Positions 29,250 to 42,141 of a DNA stretch of 64,000 nt are shown piece after piece. Both the position numbers and the translations under genes were made by a program. Under the pieces are notes generated by a model. That model did not search any database. It had not been told where the DNA came from and saw nothing but the letters and a program-made list of their open reading frames with translations. The DNA is from Neodiprion pinetum (lineage: Eukaryota > Arthropoda > Insecta > Hymenoptera > Diprionidae). Positions within the stretch are counted from its first letter, which is position 1, and each line of letters opens with the position of its first letter. The stretch lies in NCBI RefSeq assembly GCF_021155775.2, contig NC_060237.1, forward strand, positions 9,263,832-9,327,831, read 5' to 3'.

Positions 29250-30765
29250 CCTCTCGTATTTAATTTCCAGTCACGGTGATTACAATTTCGAGTTGCCGTG
29301 TGCGTGGAAGTGAGACGGCGGTGGGAGATTTCGAGATAAAGGTCTATTCCACACGACTGGCTGTCGCATTTGCTCGCGTGTCGTTGTCCCTCCACCTCCT
29401 GCAGCTACCCACCCGCCTGGTGTCACTCAATTCTCGCCACCCTTGTAGTATGCCGTGGTAAAAGTCTGGAAGTGGTCCATCCATCCAAACCGTAATTATG
29501 CAACTGACACCGGCGTTGCACGCGCCCTTAGGCTTCGACTTTGGGGTGCAGGCGCCTGATCGGCCTCGATGCTCGAGTGTCATCGATGATACGGTCCTGT
29601 CTCTGTAATCCAGATGAAGGATTTTACTTGAAAAAATAAAAACCGTATTGGTGATGTGCACCTTGCGTGTCCAGTGGAGGATACGGACTCTTTGTTCCCA
29701 AAGGACTTGCACCGTACTCTCATTAATTAGCACGAAAAAATTTTGCGAATGAGGAAATCCAGAAGGTTGAAAGTTGAATTCGATTTGTACCATTCCGATT
29801 GAAAACGATCTGTTGGCCTCTGCTTTCTTGCTCTGTTTCTGTAGATCCATAAAAAATTAGATCAACATGCATCTGTAGGCGAAGATTTGTAACAAACACT
29901 CTAATTGTTGTTGTTATTATATTAGCGGTTTGTTGGCGCATGTCTTTTGTGCATAACTGAAAACTGTCTCTTTCTTCTTCGTTTAAGGGTGGCATCGTTT
30001 TCGACGACCCTAAGGAATCATGTTTTTCGCCTTCTCTATATTCTAAAGCAAATTACAGTAAACGGTAAAGTCTCTGCAATAAATTGTACGAGAACACCAT
30101 GAAAGATCGAACGGCATAATGGAAATCATCTCGATACCATTTACCCACAACTTACAATTTCCCGTATAACGGTATCTCTTCCACGCTCCTGACGGATAAA
30201 TATTTTTAGTTCCTTGAGAAGGATTCTCTCATAGTTTATGGCAGAAACGTCGCCTCGTCGGTAAGAAAAAATCCAAAGGCAGAACGAGTCGAAGCGAACA
30301 ATGCTGATTCACTTAATGTATATTTGGGCGAAATTCGAGCAGGGTTTGAAAGCGAGGGATTAATTAATTTCTGGCTGCAGTCGGTCGACTCGGGCACCTG
30401 GCTGGCTGCGATTAGATCAGTCGAAGTGCAGTTTCCCACATAAAGGATGAAAAGAGCAGGAGACACGGCCGGAGCTAATCCCGAGTATGCCTTGAAACTA
30501 ACGTAACGGGATCGGAGGCGTGAAATCCTAATAAACGAGCAGTTGCCCCGGGGTTTGATGGCCCCGATGCAACGCGGGGATGTTTGTTGCACTCGCACGC
30601 AACGCGTTTCGGCTCCGCTTACGTGCGATTGGCTCGCCTATCTTGCGGACGCATCTTGATGCGTTTAGCGGGGAAAACGCATTTATACACCCACGTCCAG
30701 GGGGCCGAGAACGTGCGGAGCGCAGATAGCGATGCCACGCACTGCCGAAAAAATTATACTCCCTT

Positions 30766-30817
30766 TTTCTCTTTCCTTCTTCTTTCGTTTTTTTTTTTTT
30801 TTTTTCTTTTTTTTTTA
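30766..30817. repeat. T-rich low-complexity tract
   Basis: CTTTTTCTC-type sequence, then about 18 T, one C and about 10 T residues. Confidence 0.9.
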
Positions 30818-32823
30818 CATCCGTCGATGAAAAGGATGAAGGGATGCAGAGCTGAGGTTGAGCGGCCGCTTCGGTCAGCGACCAAGGTAAGCGGGTGTAC
30901 CGATTATTCACGCTTTTATGTTTAAAAATTATAAATTTACGGCACAAATTGTGAATTTTTGAATGACTAAAGACAATTGCTAGAGGGTTAGACACTAGAG
31001 ATTTATTTTTTGGTAATTTTGGATCTGAGGATCAAACAGATCCAACAAGAAAAAAGGTCAATAATTGAGACAGGGTCAATAACTGGTACACTTACTTTAT
31101 TACTTATTTATCCTGCATTTCTTCCTATAGTAGAAATTGTACTCTAATTCCTTTGGATCCAACATTGATTTTAAACCTTTTGAAGAAAAATTTTACGTAG
31201 GGATTTATTTCGGGAGTTATGGGTAGTATTTCTTTTCGTATTAGTTATTTTCACGCTTTAATACACTCAGTTTCAAATTTAATTTAGTCTCTTCGGACCC
31301 TCTGGCGCCTTGGAGTGTCCAAGGGCTTAAGGTGGCAAAAACAGCGAGTGGTTTGAAAAAGAGCAGAAAATTATGTATCGTCAATTTACGATGTTTGGAG
31401 AAAGGGAATTCTGCAGTTCGCGTAAACATCGAAACATTAATTGCGCTTATGTAAATAGTAAAATAATTGTCAAATATAAACACTAATTGATGCAATGTGA
31501 TTTCAAATTTATTGAAAAGCAGTGGGCGCACCTCACGTATACATTTACACGTAGAGCCAGTAAGCTCGACATAGTTATTATGTGTATAATTATGGTGGGT
31601 AAGAATTTCCTGAAATTGTGTGACTCGGGAAAAAAATTTCAGCTGTTTTAACGGACCTTTTGGTGCAGTTCCTTGAAAACAGATTAGAAAAAATTGTTTG
31701 TCCAAAGCAATTTCATTGAAATTGATTTTCAGTCATGTTCAGCAACGGAATGAAATCGTTGTACAACTTTCATGCAATTCGTCGATGATTTAACAAATCG
31801 AGTATTATCTTTGACAAAAATTTGGAGACCTTATACACTGAATGAATTCAACACAATTATTAGATATAGCTGGAATATTTTTCAGGAAAAACCAATTCTT
31901 CTTCTCAGTGATTCGTTAAAATATGAAAGTCAGATCGAAATCGAGCATTAATAAAAGTTAAATTAAATGCTCCGACGATCCAAAAATTGAGAATAAACGA
32001 GAAAAAAAGAAAGTATACCACGGAACAAACGAAGGGCGTATCAAGAGTACGGAAGAATCGCACGTGATCGTTACGTAGTTCGGAATAATTAGTTCCATTG
32101 TGCGGGACGAGTGATTCGATCGAGTAGTCACCGTTGGTAGTCACCGAGGATCGGGTGTTCGTAAAGCCGATTCTTCCTTCGCATTGAATCGGCGTAGGTA
32201 ATTCGATTCTCCTCGTGCCATTTTTGCCCGAATAAGAGCTGCGAGAATGGAAGGAAAGGGAAGGGAAGAGGTGGTGAGGGGAGGGGAGGGGAGGCACGGG
32301 CACTTCCGCTTCCTGGAAAGAAACCCGACGAGCGAGCTGTTACAGGGACGTATACATGCCCGTCGTCGTCAAGGGTGGCCGATTTGATTTCGGGTGCGTT
32401 GAATGATAAAAATGACGAAAATCAAATCATTTCCTGCAGACGGCGGCAGGGGGGAGGGGGCCCTACGTCCGTTCGACCCATCGGCACCCGACACCCGGGG
32501 GTCCCTCACAATGTAATTGACATGTTTCGTGAATGCCTCCGCTCTTGCGGATACAATTCGTATTAAGCATGCCCGTCGATTGCCGGCGTATAGAAGCCCG
32601 ACGCTAATTTCCTTAACCAATAAATTCGCCAGCGTTTTCGGATGTGAAACACATCGGGAGGAATATTTTTCTTCTTTTTTTTTTTTTCCCACACGATCCT
32701 TGATTTCACTCGTGCTATACGATAATCGATAACTGCACGTAACAATCGCGCTTCGTTCGAGTATAATATCAGGAATTTATATAATTAAGGGAAAATGAAT
32801 GGATGTGAATGCTGCTGTAATTG

Positions 32824-32826
<3 letters not shown>

Positions 32827-32892
<66 letters not shown>

Positions 32893-32897
32893 GGGGG
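32827..32897. repeat. (GA)n tract abutting a G16 run
   Basis: About 27 GA units (32827-32881) pass directly into 16 consecutive G residues. The strand is a pure purine mirror-repeat candidate for triplex (H-DNA) formation. Confidence 0.95.
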
Positions 32898-35018
32898 ATA
32901 GTGACGAGAATAAAAACGAAACGCCTGATTAGACCAGCCGGTCTTCTTGTCAACATTTAACACCCGAGGGTTGATTTGATTTGGTGTATATGGAGTGACG
33001 CGGGGTACCGTTTCTATGGTAGCACCAGCGAGCGGTTTGCAGTTCAAAGCGTTGCCCGTGGAGGCGATATATTGGACGGTGAACGACCACAGGCGAAGCC
33101 TAGGAAATTGGCTGCAAGACCAATTTGATACGGGATTAATTAATTTGAAATACCGCGAACCGAGAGGCCCTAGATTAGTCGGAGCTCGGTCAAGTCCAAC
33201 CTGCGGTATAGCAGACGACGCGACGCCGCGACGACCGTATTCGCAGTTTACTGTACCTACTGATTTAATTCAAGTTTAATACCAGACAGCTTGTCTCATT
33301 CATATGGATAACCGCGGTTCCGCCGCTGATCTTGGAATCGAAACTTCCAAGGAATTAAGACGGACGAGTTTTCCAATATTTCAGCTTTTTTATTCCAAGC
33401 GAATTACCACGTGTTGATTAATTTTTTTTATTGAAATATTACGGACTCCGAAGCTAGGTGGAAATACTTTTTTCGTTACTTTGTAGAATAGAAATTTTTC
33501 AAAATCAGCACTAAATTAGTGGCGTTAATGAAGACGCAGGATTTCTCAAGCTTCTTCCAATTCATCGATCATCTGTAATCATTAAACTTTTTATGAGGAT
33601 CTTTGGATTATCATGATATATCGTAAGTTTCTTGTCATCGGTTGTATCTCAATACGATACGGTCATCAAGGTTTTCCACTCTCGGTAAATACAATCAAGA
33701 CTCTACTGCCCAAACGGAAGAAACTCAGATGCGACCTTTTTTTGGTAGACACTTGAGCCACGTTACAGTATCAAGAAATCGTATATTTTTACAATAATCT
33801 GAGTTCAGACGATCAAGGCTCTTTATCCAAAGAGTTACAAGCTCTTTAACGATTAAAACCCGATTAACTTTTCAATTCCAGGAATAAGGCCAAATCCGAT
33901 CACACGAAATTCGTAAGTTGTTTATTTATGTACAGCTATCATTTATTTCTGATGAACAACAAGCTATAAAACTTCCAGATTTTACGAAGCACGATTCCTT
34001 TCCAATTTGCCCTACTCAATTTGTCACAATAAACCGTCGTTGATCAGAAGCGAATAATAATCTGACCAGAATAGTATTTACATCTTATTTATCAAAGTTG
34101 GGACGATCTTTGACATTTTAGTGAAACTTATTAATTATCGTGATTCAAGGATTTTCCATCAAGCCTGTTTCCAGATCCACGTTCGCGTTTCCGGTGCTGA
34201 CAACCGAGCATATCCAACAGGTATCATCACCGCGAGTACGTAACTGACCCGCGTGTATCGATACACCGTTTCAAGTGAATAAAAAAGCCATAGAAGAATA
34301 ACACGAGTTTCATCGTCACGTTGCACGACTAAATCCGAATATGGTAAAAGGGAAAATCATCACGACACCAAAGTGTCTGGTACGTGAAATAGGATGCATC
34401 CGGTAGCAAGTCGACATTGTTCGATTATGCCTATCTAACCATGAAACTGGATAACAAAAAATGCATAAATTGATCGTTTGTTTAGCTTCTCGAGCAGACG
34501 ATGCTTAAGAAACGACATCCATCCATCCATCCTCCCTTTTTTCCTTCCTTCCTTCGCGCCTACGATTTGTGTTGTCTGCTGCCGCTAACTGCAGCGAGTA
34601 TTAGTGGAATCCATGCCGGTCGCAGCGACGTCTAAGGAAGTTATCAGTCCATTGCGATAAAGCACTTCCTATGCAGCGAACTTCCCCTCCACGCTTTTGT
34701 CAGTCGACTTTGTTTAAACTCCAGCTCATTAGCAAACCGATATACAAAAACGCCCACGGATAGAACTCGAACCACGTCCTCGGACTGTAATGTCTTATCG
34801 CCCCGATATCGTCCGCAAGACGAGCTTTTACGCAATCGAGTGTAATTTGGAAATCGTTTATTGCAAATCCTTGCCACATATTTCTCGTCTTCCTTCTCGT
34901 CGAACATACGCTTCAATGTTTTTCCTTAACAGCGCTTTGATTTATCACCGATTTTTGTTTTCAGATCAAAAGTCATTGATCTTCGATATCAAAATCTGTT
35001 AGTTTTACCAGATAGTAT
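32898..35018. other. Non-coding, no feature recognised
   Basis: A frame at 32995-33279 is open but has no recognisable motif or splice context. Confidence 0.45.
34516..34552. repeat. (ATCC)n and (CCTT)n short repeats
   Basis: Four ATCC units followed by three CCTT units. Confidence 0.85.
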
Positions 35019-35303
35019 GGGGGCATCCATTAATCACGTGATGCCTTTATAATCAACTTTAGACCGTCCCTCCCCCTCTTGCCCGTTATCGCGTGATTTT
35101 TCTCGCCGATCGACTACTCGCGTGCATGGGTTAAAAATGTGACAAAACCAATAAAAATCTCTAAATATACTCGGTGTTTTTAGAAAAACTGCACCAAATA
35201 ATACACGTGATATTTCCCGAGACCCCTCCCTCCCCCCGTGTGATCATTTGTGATATTTTCAAGTACCCCTCCTCTGAGTCTCGCGTGATTAATGGATGCC
35301 CCC
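35019..35303. mobile_element. MITE with GGGGGCATCC termini
   Basis: Left end GGGGGCATCCATTAATCACG and right end its complement with one mismatch (CGTGATTAATGGATGCCCCC), 285 bp apart. The bases TAT flank both sides (35016-35018 and 35304-35306) and may be a 3-bp target duplication. No ORF of note inside. The superfamily is not assigned. Confidence 0.78.
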
Positions 35304-35821
35304 TATACAAGAAACGAAAGATATCAGCTGAGATTAACTATAGGTATGTAAGTACGTAAAGTATTTTCTGCACCAGCGTTATATCTAACGGTATAAATGA
35401 AACTTTGCCCTGTTCATTACCGCTTTACATATGTTATATATCACGCATATGTATATATATATGCATGACTAATGCTTGTTAAAGGATGATTGCGTAATAA
35501 AATAACAGATAATCTGTATTACACGGCCGCGTAAAAGCGTTAACACTTTATTTTTCCGTCGCCTCGCCTCCTCCTTTTCTCTATATAAGTAACAAACAAC
35601 TGCGCAGACGAGTCGTAAAGCGGATAAGGAATACCGACAGACGGACCGATGCTGAAACCGTAACACGGGAGGCCTGTTCGTTAAGGGTCTGGTCAGATAA
35701 CGGATATCGTTAGTCGCGGGCCGTCCAGTTCCTGCGAGCTGCGTGAACGCGCCCACGGATAAACAGACACACGCGAAAGCTCGTCTTGAACCACCGAAAT
35801 GGGATGTCTCAAAGCGTGGGT

Positions 35822-36029
35822 CAAAGCTCCGAATAGTCAAATTACGAACTGATCAAAATTCCAAGTGATCAAGTTTCGAATCGGTCGAAACTTCGAATGG
35901 TCGGAAGACACTAACGATGAAAATCCCGTACGGTGAAAATTCGGGATCGTTAAAATTCCGAATGGTAAGATTTGCTGTTGATAAAAATTCCAAACAGCCA
36001 ATAGGTACGAATAGTCGTATTTTCTACGT
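35822..36029. repeat. Degenerate minisatellite, left block (unit about 17 bp)
   Basis: Repeated variants of CGAATRGTCRAAAYTYC occur head to tail: CCGAATAGTCAAATTA, CGAACTGATCAAAATTC, CGAATCGGTCGAAACTT, CGAATGGTCGG and so on. Units are diverged and some spacings are irregular. The array resumes after the MITE at 36458. Confidence 0.62.
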
Positions 36030-36457
36030 ACTGAGAGAAATTTTTAGTTCCGATTACCGCTCAGTCCTTAACTATTTTTATTTTTTACCACAATCGAAAA
36101 ATATAGTTCTAGGTAGAAAATGAATATTAGTTTTCTAGCTGTTACCGGAAAGTCGAGTATCCGTTACTATTCATTCTCATTACGATCACTGTTACTATAT
36201 TTTCTTGTAATTGTTGCGAAAATTTAATGCTTGTGCAACAATAAATCGATGTTAAAACCTTATTTAACTAAAAAAAGTAAAGTAAACCGAACAAACTGAT
36301 TTTGCATTGCAATTACCAAAAAAATATCGACAATAGCGCAAAATGGTTACATGTACCTCGATTTTCGTAATTCCAAGAATATTCAAACAGTCTTTTCAAC
36401 GATACCTGTTTTACTAAATTTTTCTAGTTATTATAACAAATGAAATGTTTCTCTGTG
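36030..36457 (+). mobile_element. MITE family 1, copy 2
   Basis: Begins ACTGAGAGAAATTTTTAG and ends GAAATGTTTCTCTGTG, imperfect terminal inverted repeats. Interior alignable by eye along its length to the copies at 43.0 and 53.4 kb. No coding capacity. It is inserted inside a degenerate minisatellite, which continues on both sides. Confidence 0.8.
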
Positions 36458-36715
36458 CAAAGAGTAAAAACTCCAAGTGCTCGAAAGACTCCGAATGGAC
36501 AAAATACTAAACGGTCAACGCACCGCATAGTCGAAATTCTAAGTACCTGGTAAACACTCGGAAAGATCCGAATTTTAAACGGTCGAACTTCCAAATTACC
36601 AAGACTCCGAACGGTTAAAATTCTAGATGATCGAATTTCAAAACGGTGAAACTCCAAACGAGCAACGTCCGAATACTCGAAATTCTGGACAGTCGAAATT
36701 CCGTCTGGCTCAAAA
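36458..36715. repeat. Degenerate minisatellite, right block
   Basis: Same motif as the block before 36030: CCGAATGGACAAAATAC, CATAGTCGAAATTC, CGAACGGTTAAAATTC, GGACAGTCGAAATTCCG. The two blocks are interrupted by MITE family 1, copy 2. Confidence 0.62.
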
Positions 36716-37099
36716 AATCAGATTCAATGTTAAAAATTCTAAAATACACCAAAATCAGCGTTAAAGTGTATCATCGAAGAAATTCGACAAGAAATTAGCT
36801 CGATCCCTGGTTATACATATATACCGACCATAATTTTTGATCCCACAAAATTTCGATACACGTACGACGAAGTCGCTGCGGAACGGCCGTGCACGATGAC
36901 GCTTGACCCAGCTGACTCTGCGTCGCAATTACACCCTCCGCCCCTTTTCCCTAATTACTTCTCCACCCGACGGCACGACGGTTAATTAATTTCTACCTCA
37001 TTAACAGCATAGTCCTTATGTGTACCACATGCAACTACCACAACGTGGCCTCGGGGCTCTGGCGCTACCTGCAGGGGCACCCGGCGCTCACTTCGCGCT

Positions 37100-37234
37100 C
37101 TAAACTTCATCGAATCCCATGCACATGCAGTTTCGGTCCTTGTAGTAATCGCAAGCCTTGCTGACCTCCGCGGGAAGTTCGGATAATTTGAGCTTAAGCC
37201 CTAATAACGCGCATGCAGTTTGCACAACCTGCAT
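37100..37234 (-). CDS. Possible 44-residue small ORF, unrecognised
   Basis: ATG at 37234 and stop TAG at 37100, with an in-frame stop shortly upstream of the ATG. The product starts MQVVQTACALLGLKLKL, a short hydrophobic N-terminus, and ends CDYYKDRNCMCMGFDEV with three clustered cysteines. It sits in a GC-richer patch at 37040-37300. It reads more like protein than its neighbours and could instead be a terminal exon entered at the CAG before GTTGTGC. No family recognised; chance remains quite possible. Confidence 0.2.
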   Translation of the reverse strand: MQVVQTACALLGLKLKLSELPAEVSKACDYYKDRNCMCMGFDEV

Positions 37235-37676
37235 CCTGTGATTCCTTCAGGACCGACCCAATCGAGCGCCGGAACCTGTAATAATCCTGAATGCCTGGCG
37301 GGTTGGTTAGCTTGGTGGAGTATTTTATTTTATTTCATAATTTTTTTTTTTTTTTAGCTTTCAATGTTGCCTGTGAGATATTCCAACAGACACAACAGTG
37401 ATTCATTACCTAGAAATGATAACCGCGTTCTGCCGTCGCATAGGCGGGAAAGAGAAGCTGAGCTTTATTTACACCTTACAGCTTCTGCGAGTCATAGCGG
37501 TGTATACTTGTATTAGATTAAACATGAACGTGGATAAAATATGCGTATAATTAATACGAGTTGATGCGTTATCGCAATTTCTTGAAACAGCAGAGTTGCA
37601 ACGACGTTGAAATTGGCCCAAGTCACGGAGCTGTGGCGTTAAGCCGACAATGAGAAATGGCGAACGACCTATACAT

Positions 37677-37699
37677 CACTTCCGGTGCGGCCATCTTGG
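37677..37699 (+). promoter_or_regulatory. ETS plus YY1/Pho motif pair
   Basis: CACTTCCGGT (37677-37686, ETS type) is followed after three bases by GCCATCTTGG (37690-37699, YY1/Pho type). This pairing is typical of TATA-less housekeeping promoters. No first exon could be identified beside it. Confidence 0.3.
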
Positions 37700-38519
37700 A
37701 CTTTGTGTTCCTCGCGTCACCCGTTATCGGCCGTGTCCGATTTGATTATTTCACCCTCCCTCGCCGCCCGCTACCCGACCGAGTTCGTCTTTGCGGTTGA
37801 TACGGGCGGTAATTAAACAAGTGTTGTTGTATTTTTCGTATTTACTTTTATCGCGAGCTGTCTAAGCTACTGTCTCGCTGTCTGTCTCCAAAGTAACAAA
37901 ATCAACCAGGCACCCGAAACGCTGCCGCGCGGTTTGTTTTAACCGCCCGCGTTTAATTAGAATTCACTTTTAATGCAGGAGGGTTTCAAGCTCGGAAAGA
38001 GGGTGTCAAATTGATATCAATCTTTCTACCTGTTCTGCCGCGAACACGAACAAAGCAAGGAAAAATCGTCAAAAAACATGCCTCACTGTGAGCTAGGTAA
38101 GCACAAAAAGAACAACGCGGTAAAACATTTATTTTCCATACTCTGAACGATAAAGAATATTTAAAAAAAAAAACTTTCAAAATGTCTCGATCCCAGATCA
38201 CACGCTCCCTAAAAAACATTTTATTCCCGACTCAATGGTAACGTTAACTTTTTTTAACCTGAAAAGCGGGACGAAAATATCATATTATTCCCTCTTAACG
38301 GATTTACGGTAAATAAGAGGTCATTAACCTTCGACTTTATTCCCTTATTACATAATGTTTCAACTATTTCATTGTACGACGCATATAACTTAACCGCAAA
38401 AATCACGACTGCAAAAATTGCGTACACCCGTGCAAGTACTTTATACCGGTATTAAAACCACCCTAAAAATTGATCGAAGACAGACTGCAGGGTCGAATCG
38501 TTAAATTGCGGATTGCGGG

Positions 38520-39150
38520 TGGACAGCGCGTCGACCCGATTGCTTTATGCGATTTGAATCGTGGCAAACGCGATTAGCCAATCAGCGCAGAGCGCTCTGG
38601 ACGCGTTGTTACCATAAACTGCGTTACTTCAATTGGGCGTAGAACGGGCATTTACCCGTAACCAAATTATACTCGCTGTATGCATACGCGCACGGACGGC
38701 ATTGGGGTGTCCGAAGGGGAAAGGGGGGGCAAGAGGAAGGATGAGCCCGGTTCTCCGCACTGTGGGAAGCAAAAACCCCCGTAGCGATTCAAAAGAGAAT
38801 ACGAGCGTACCCTGCAGGCACCCCATACGCCCCATAGAGAATCAGTGACGCGAAACTCTGGCGCTCCGCGTTCGTTTGTCATTTAATCAAAATGATCATT
38901 CGGCCTGCTTCCGACACTGCCCGCTACATTTACGCACGCCGCTTCCTACACTCTGTCCTGGAGCACGCGTTAGTCGTTACCTCAATTTCGACAACGAACC
39001 TCGGCTCTATCCCGTCGTTCGTCATTTCGATAAGCTGCGCGATCCATCTACTTTCATTTTTTTGCAATTTTTTTCACATGTACACGGTACGACTACATGG
39101 CGTCCAACGAGTTGCTGTTTGCAATAAAAGAGGAAGGATCGAGAGAGAGA

Positions 39151-39215
<65 letters not shown>

Positions 39216-39420
39216 TGGATACGGCGAGGCGAGTTTTTCGCTAAATTAATTAGACGCAATTAAGAACGCTTTTTTCTGAGAATAGAATTCCACCCCCCTC
39301 CCCGCCTTCGTATAATACTATATATATATTGTGACTCGCTTTGCCGCTCACCGCTAAGAGGGTTTGCTTGTATCCCAAGAGATGCGCATGCGTCATCCGA
39401 TTAAAATTACTAATTGGTTA
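38520..39420. promoter_or_regulatory. CpG-rich segment with CCAAT and NRF1-like sites
   Basis: AGCCAATCAGCGC lies near 38576-38588, and a palindromic TGCGCATGCG (NRF1 type) at 39383-39392. Motif reading only; no transcript structure visible. Confidence 0.2.
39154..39212. repeat. (GA)n microsatellite
   Basis: Uninterrupted AG/GA dinucleotides of about 58 bp, preceded by a shorter interrupted GA stretch from 39141. Confidence 0.95.
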
Positions 39421-42141
39421 ATTAACTTAAAGGACAACTCTCCGCCGGCTAAGTAAGTTGACCGGATGATTATGACGCATCGTTCGCCGCGGCGTCTTAC
39501 GGATATGACGAAAAATTCGTTCGCTTATACGACATTCTTAAATCATACACCGTATGATAAAAGAATGAAAATCAAATTCTTTGTCAGGATTAATATAACG
39601 CGTAATCAAATTCACGGACCAACAGTCACAATATTTTTTTTTTTTTTTTATTACAATTTTTGTCGATAAATATAAATGAGAGAAGAAACGAGTCAATTAT
39701 CTTCGACGTATTCGCTTTCCGTGTACTTCACTTGCGGATAATTTGACCATGCGATACGTAAAAAATGGGTAGTAATTGAAATTTTTCACCCTAATCTGAT
39801 TCAAAACAACTAGAATTTGACGAATTTTTAAGAAAACTGGTTCAACCACGTTCCGAAAACTGTTTCGACTTCACGTCCGTTTATCGGTACCCACCTAAGC
39901 TTCTGCAGAGAAATATAGAACTGACAAATTGACACCCAAACTCTCATGATCTCTTGCCCAAGTAAACTCGTGTGCACTGAACTCCGATGTTCTTCACGTG
40001 GAAGTAAAGACGGCTAATACCGATTGCCTCGAAAAAGGAACCGCATCCTGCTCTTCTTCCAAGTCATCGCTTAAACTCCGAGCCTCGCAAAATGGCATGT
40101 AAAGTGGATAAGACGAGACTGTTCAAAGTAAATTTCCGTGTAAATCGAAACCTGGCACCCCACATTACCAGAAAGAGCAAGAGAGCCGGGAGTCGAAGAG
40201 GAGGTATACCTTGGGGCTGTATCGGTTCACTCAAGGGTGCGTCGCGGTGGATGAGGAGGGAGGCTTTGGGTAGCCGGCGGACTTGGACGCATCATTTACA
40301 ATACTTTAACGATGATACATTGCCGCTGGTGGCCGCAATAATGCCACCTTAGAACGAAACGTCTCGAATCCAACCCGCAGCCCCGCAGCTCATTGTCAGC
40401 CCAGACCAGACCAAACCAACAACAGTCTGCCGAGCACTGGGTGGGCCGGACTTTCTCGGTGAAAAATATCACCAGGCCACGCCGCTCGGCCCTCTTCGCG
40501 TCATCTCGTTAACCAGAGCCCGTATTATCTCCCAGCAAAGGGTTGACCACGGCTGATGAATGTCAACAAAGTCAAGACGCGCTCTAAAATCGCTCCAATT
40601 CAAACAAGTTACCCTTTCAAACGCATGGATTCACACGATTTCAAATCATTGCACATCGTCTGAAGTGAGGATGAATTGTAGTGAATTCCAGCGAGTAGAT
40701 AATACTTAAAATGACCTGACTCGAGTGGCATGAAATTTATATTTAAAGAACTTGCAACCACGTGTACACTTCGTTTACCTGTTCGTAGTTGATCTCTTGC
40801 ATCTCACGTTTTTAAATAAAACTTCAACGAAGTATGGAGGGTATTATTTTGAAATATCTTTGTACTCTTAGCGTCACTGACTCTGGAGAGTGTTGCTTTT
40901 TACATCGTCAACATTCCTTTACGATTGGATTCACAAGCTGGATGCAAGATCAATTCTCATTTCTGATTCCAGCGTATAACGGAGCGAGTTTTGAGCTTGG
41001 TTGCGAGCAAATTCTGCTACTCATCATCCTTGACAGCGGAGTGGTGCAATGTGAGTATTTTTCCGACCCACTCGTTGGGTCTGAAAGACAAGAGGGAGGT
41101 GACTATTTTTTTAGATTATTCGCGAGCACCGACTCTTGCGCTACTCTCGAGTCACCAGAGTCCGGGGTCCAGGGTGACGACGGAACGGTGAGTTAAGGAA
41201 CACGAGAAAGCACTCCTAGGATTCCCACCTTGCGAACAAGGCTGAGAGACCCCGTGACCGGACTGTCCGCCCGATCTCCTGACGTACACCACGGACGCTT
41301 TTAGAGATAATACATTAATTTTCTATTGTCGCCAGGAATCGTATCCACCGAGAAATCAATTCGCCAACGACGTCACGGCAGGTGGGACACGTAAGTGGAA
41401 CAAAACTCTGCGACAATGGACAAAAGATTGGTTATATCGTATCATTAAACGTGTCCTACGCGCGTCGCAAATTTTTTTAAGCAATAAATAATCCGAACAC
41501 CCGGTATTGGATGTGGTTTGAAAAACGTTGGAACGGTCAGACAGGCGATCTCTGGTTCCAAATTGTGCGGGCATATCGGCTGGACGTCTCACGGTTCGTA
41601 TGATGAATTAGCCTCATCAGGTACACAGGGGATCCGGTCTGTTGGATTCCGTGATTCATAAATCCACAATTAAGCCGTGACAACCTGATCTCTGGTGGCT
41701 AATGTGTATTTAGGACGGTGTCGTACGAGGCGAAACATCCGTCGGGCGGGCGGATAGACAGCGGCAGAGAGTTGGTGAGATGGACAGGATTAGCGCGTGT
41801 GGATAAAATGGGAGAAGGGTAATGGACGCAACACGATTCGGTGAAATGAGGGCGTCCTGCCCGTATGCAATTTGCATCGAGGCGAGAACTTACGGCGCAA
41901 AAGAGCTGCCGACACGGTTGCCTCTTGATTGGAATATTTCTTCAGACCCTCATATAATTCCCGGATCACTGATTAAGTACTCGGTAACCGATGCGGGTCG
42001 ACCAGTCTGAACCAAGCCTGACCTTTCCCAATTCAACCATGCTGCACACTCGTGCCCAAAGGGCTAAATGTAACCGTAAACGATATAGATTGAATGGCAG
42101 AGAGTGAAATCATTCAAGCGTCACGTAATGGGCAGTAACCG

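Larger units (their letters stand above)
28261..32826. other. Non-coding; includes a candidate enhancer at 30.3-30.6 kb
   Basis: Positions 30340-30560 hold TTCCCACA (30433-30440, complement TGTGGGAA, a Su(H)-type site), TAATCCC (30476-30482, Otx/Bicoid type), GATTAATTAATT and a CACCTGG E-box. Elsewhere nothing supportable. Confidence 0.3.
36716..42141. other. Non-coding, apart from listed items
   Basis: Long stretch without a splice-supported exon. Open frames at 40092-40352 and 40834-41196 lack recognisable motifs. Confidence 0.45.

Noticed and set aside
29344..29850. 168-codon open frame on the minus strand
   Set aside because: Composition is patchy and no family motif is visible; likely chance.
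32995..33279. 94-codon open frame on the plus strand
   Set aside because: Looks somewhat protein-like, but there is no motif and the surrounding AT-core words fit non-coding DNA better.
40834..41196. 120-codon open frame on the plus strand
   Set aside because: No motif and no splice context; treated as chance.
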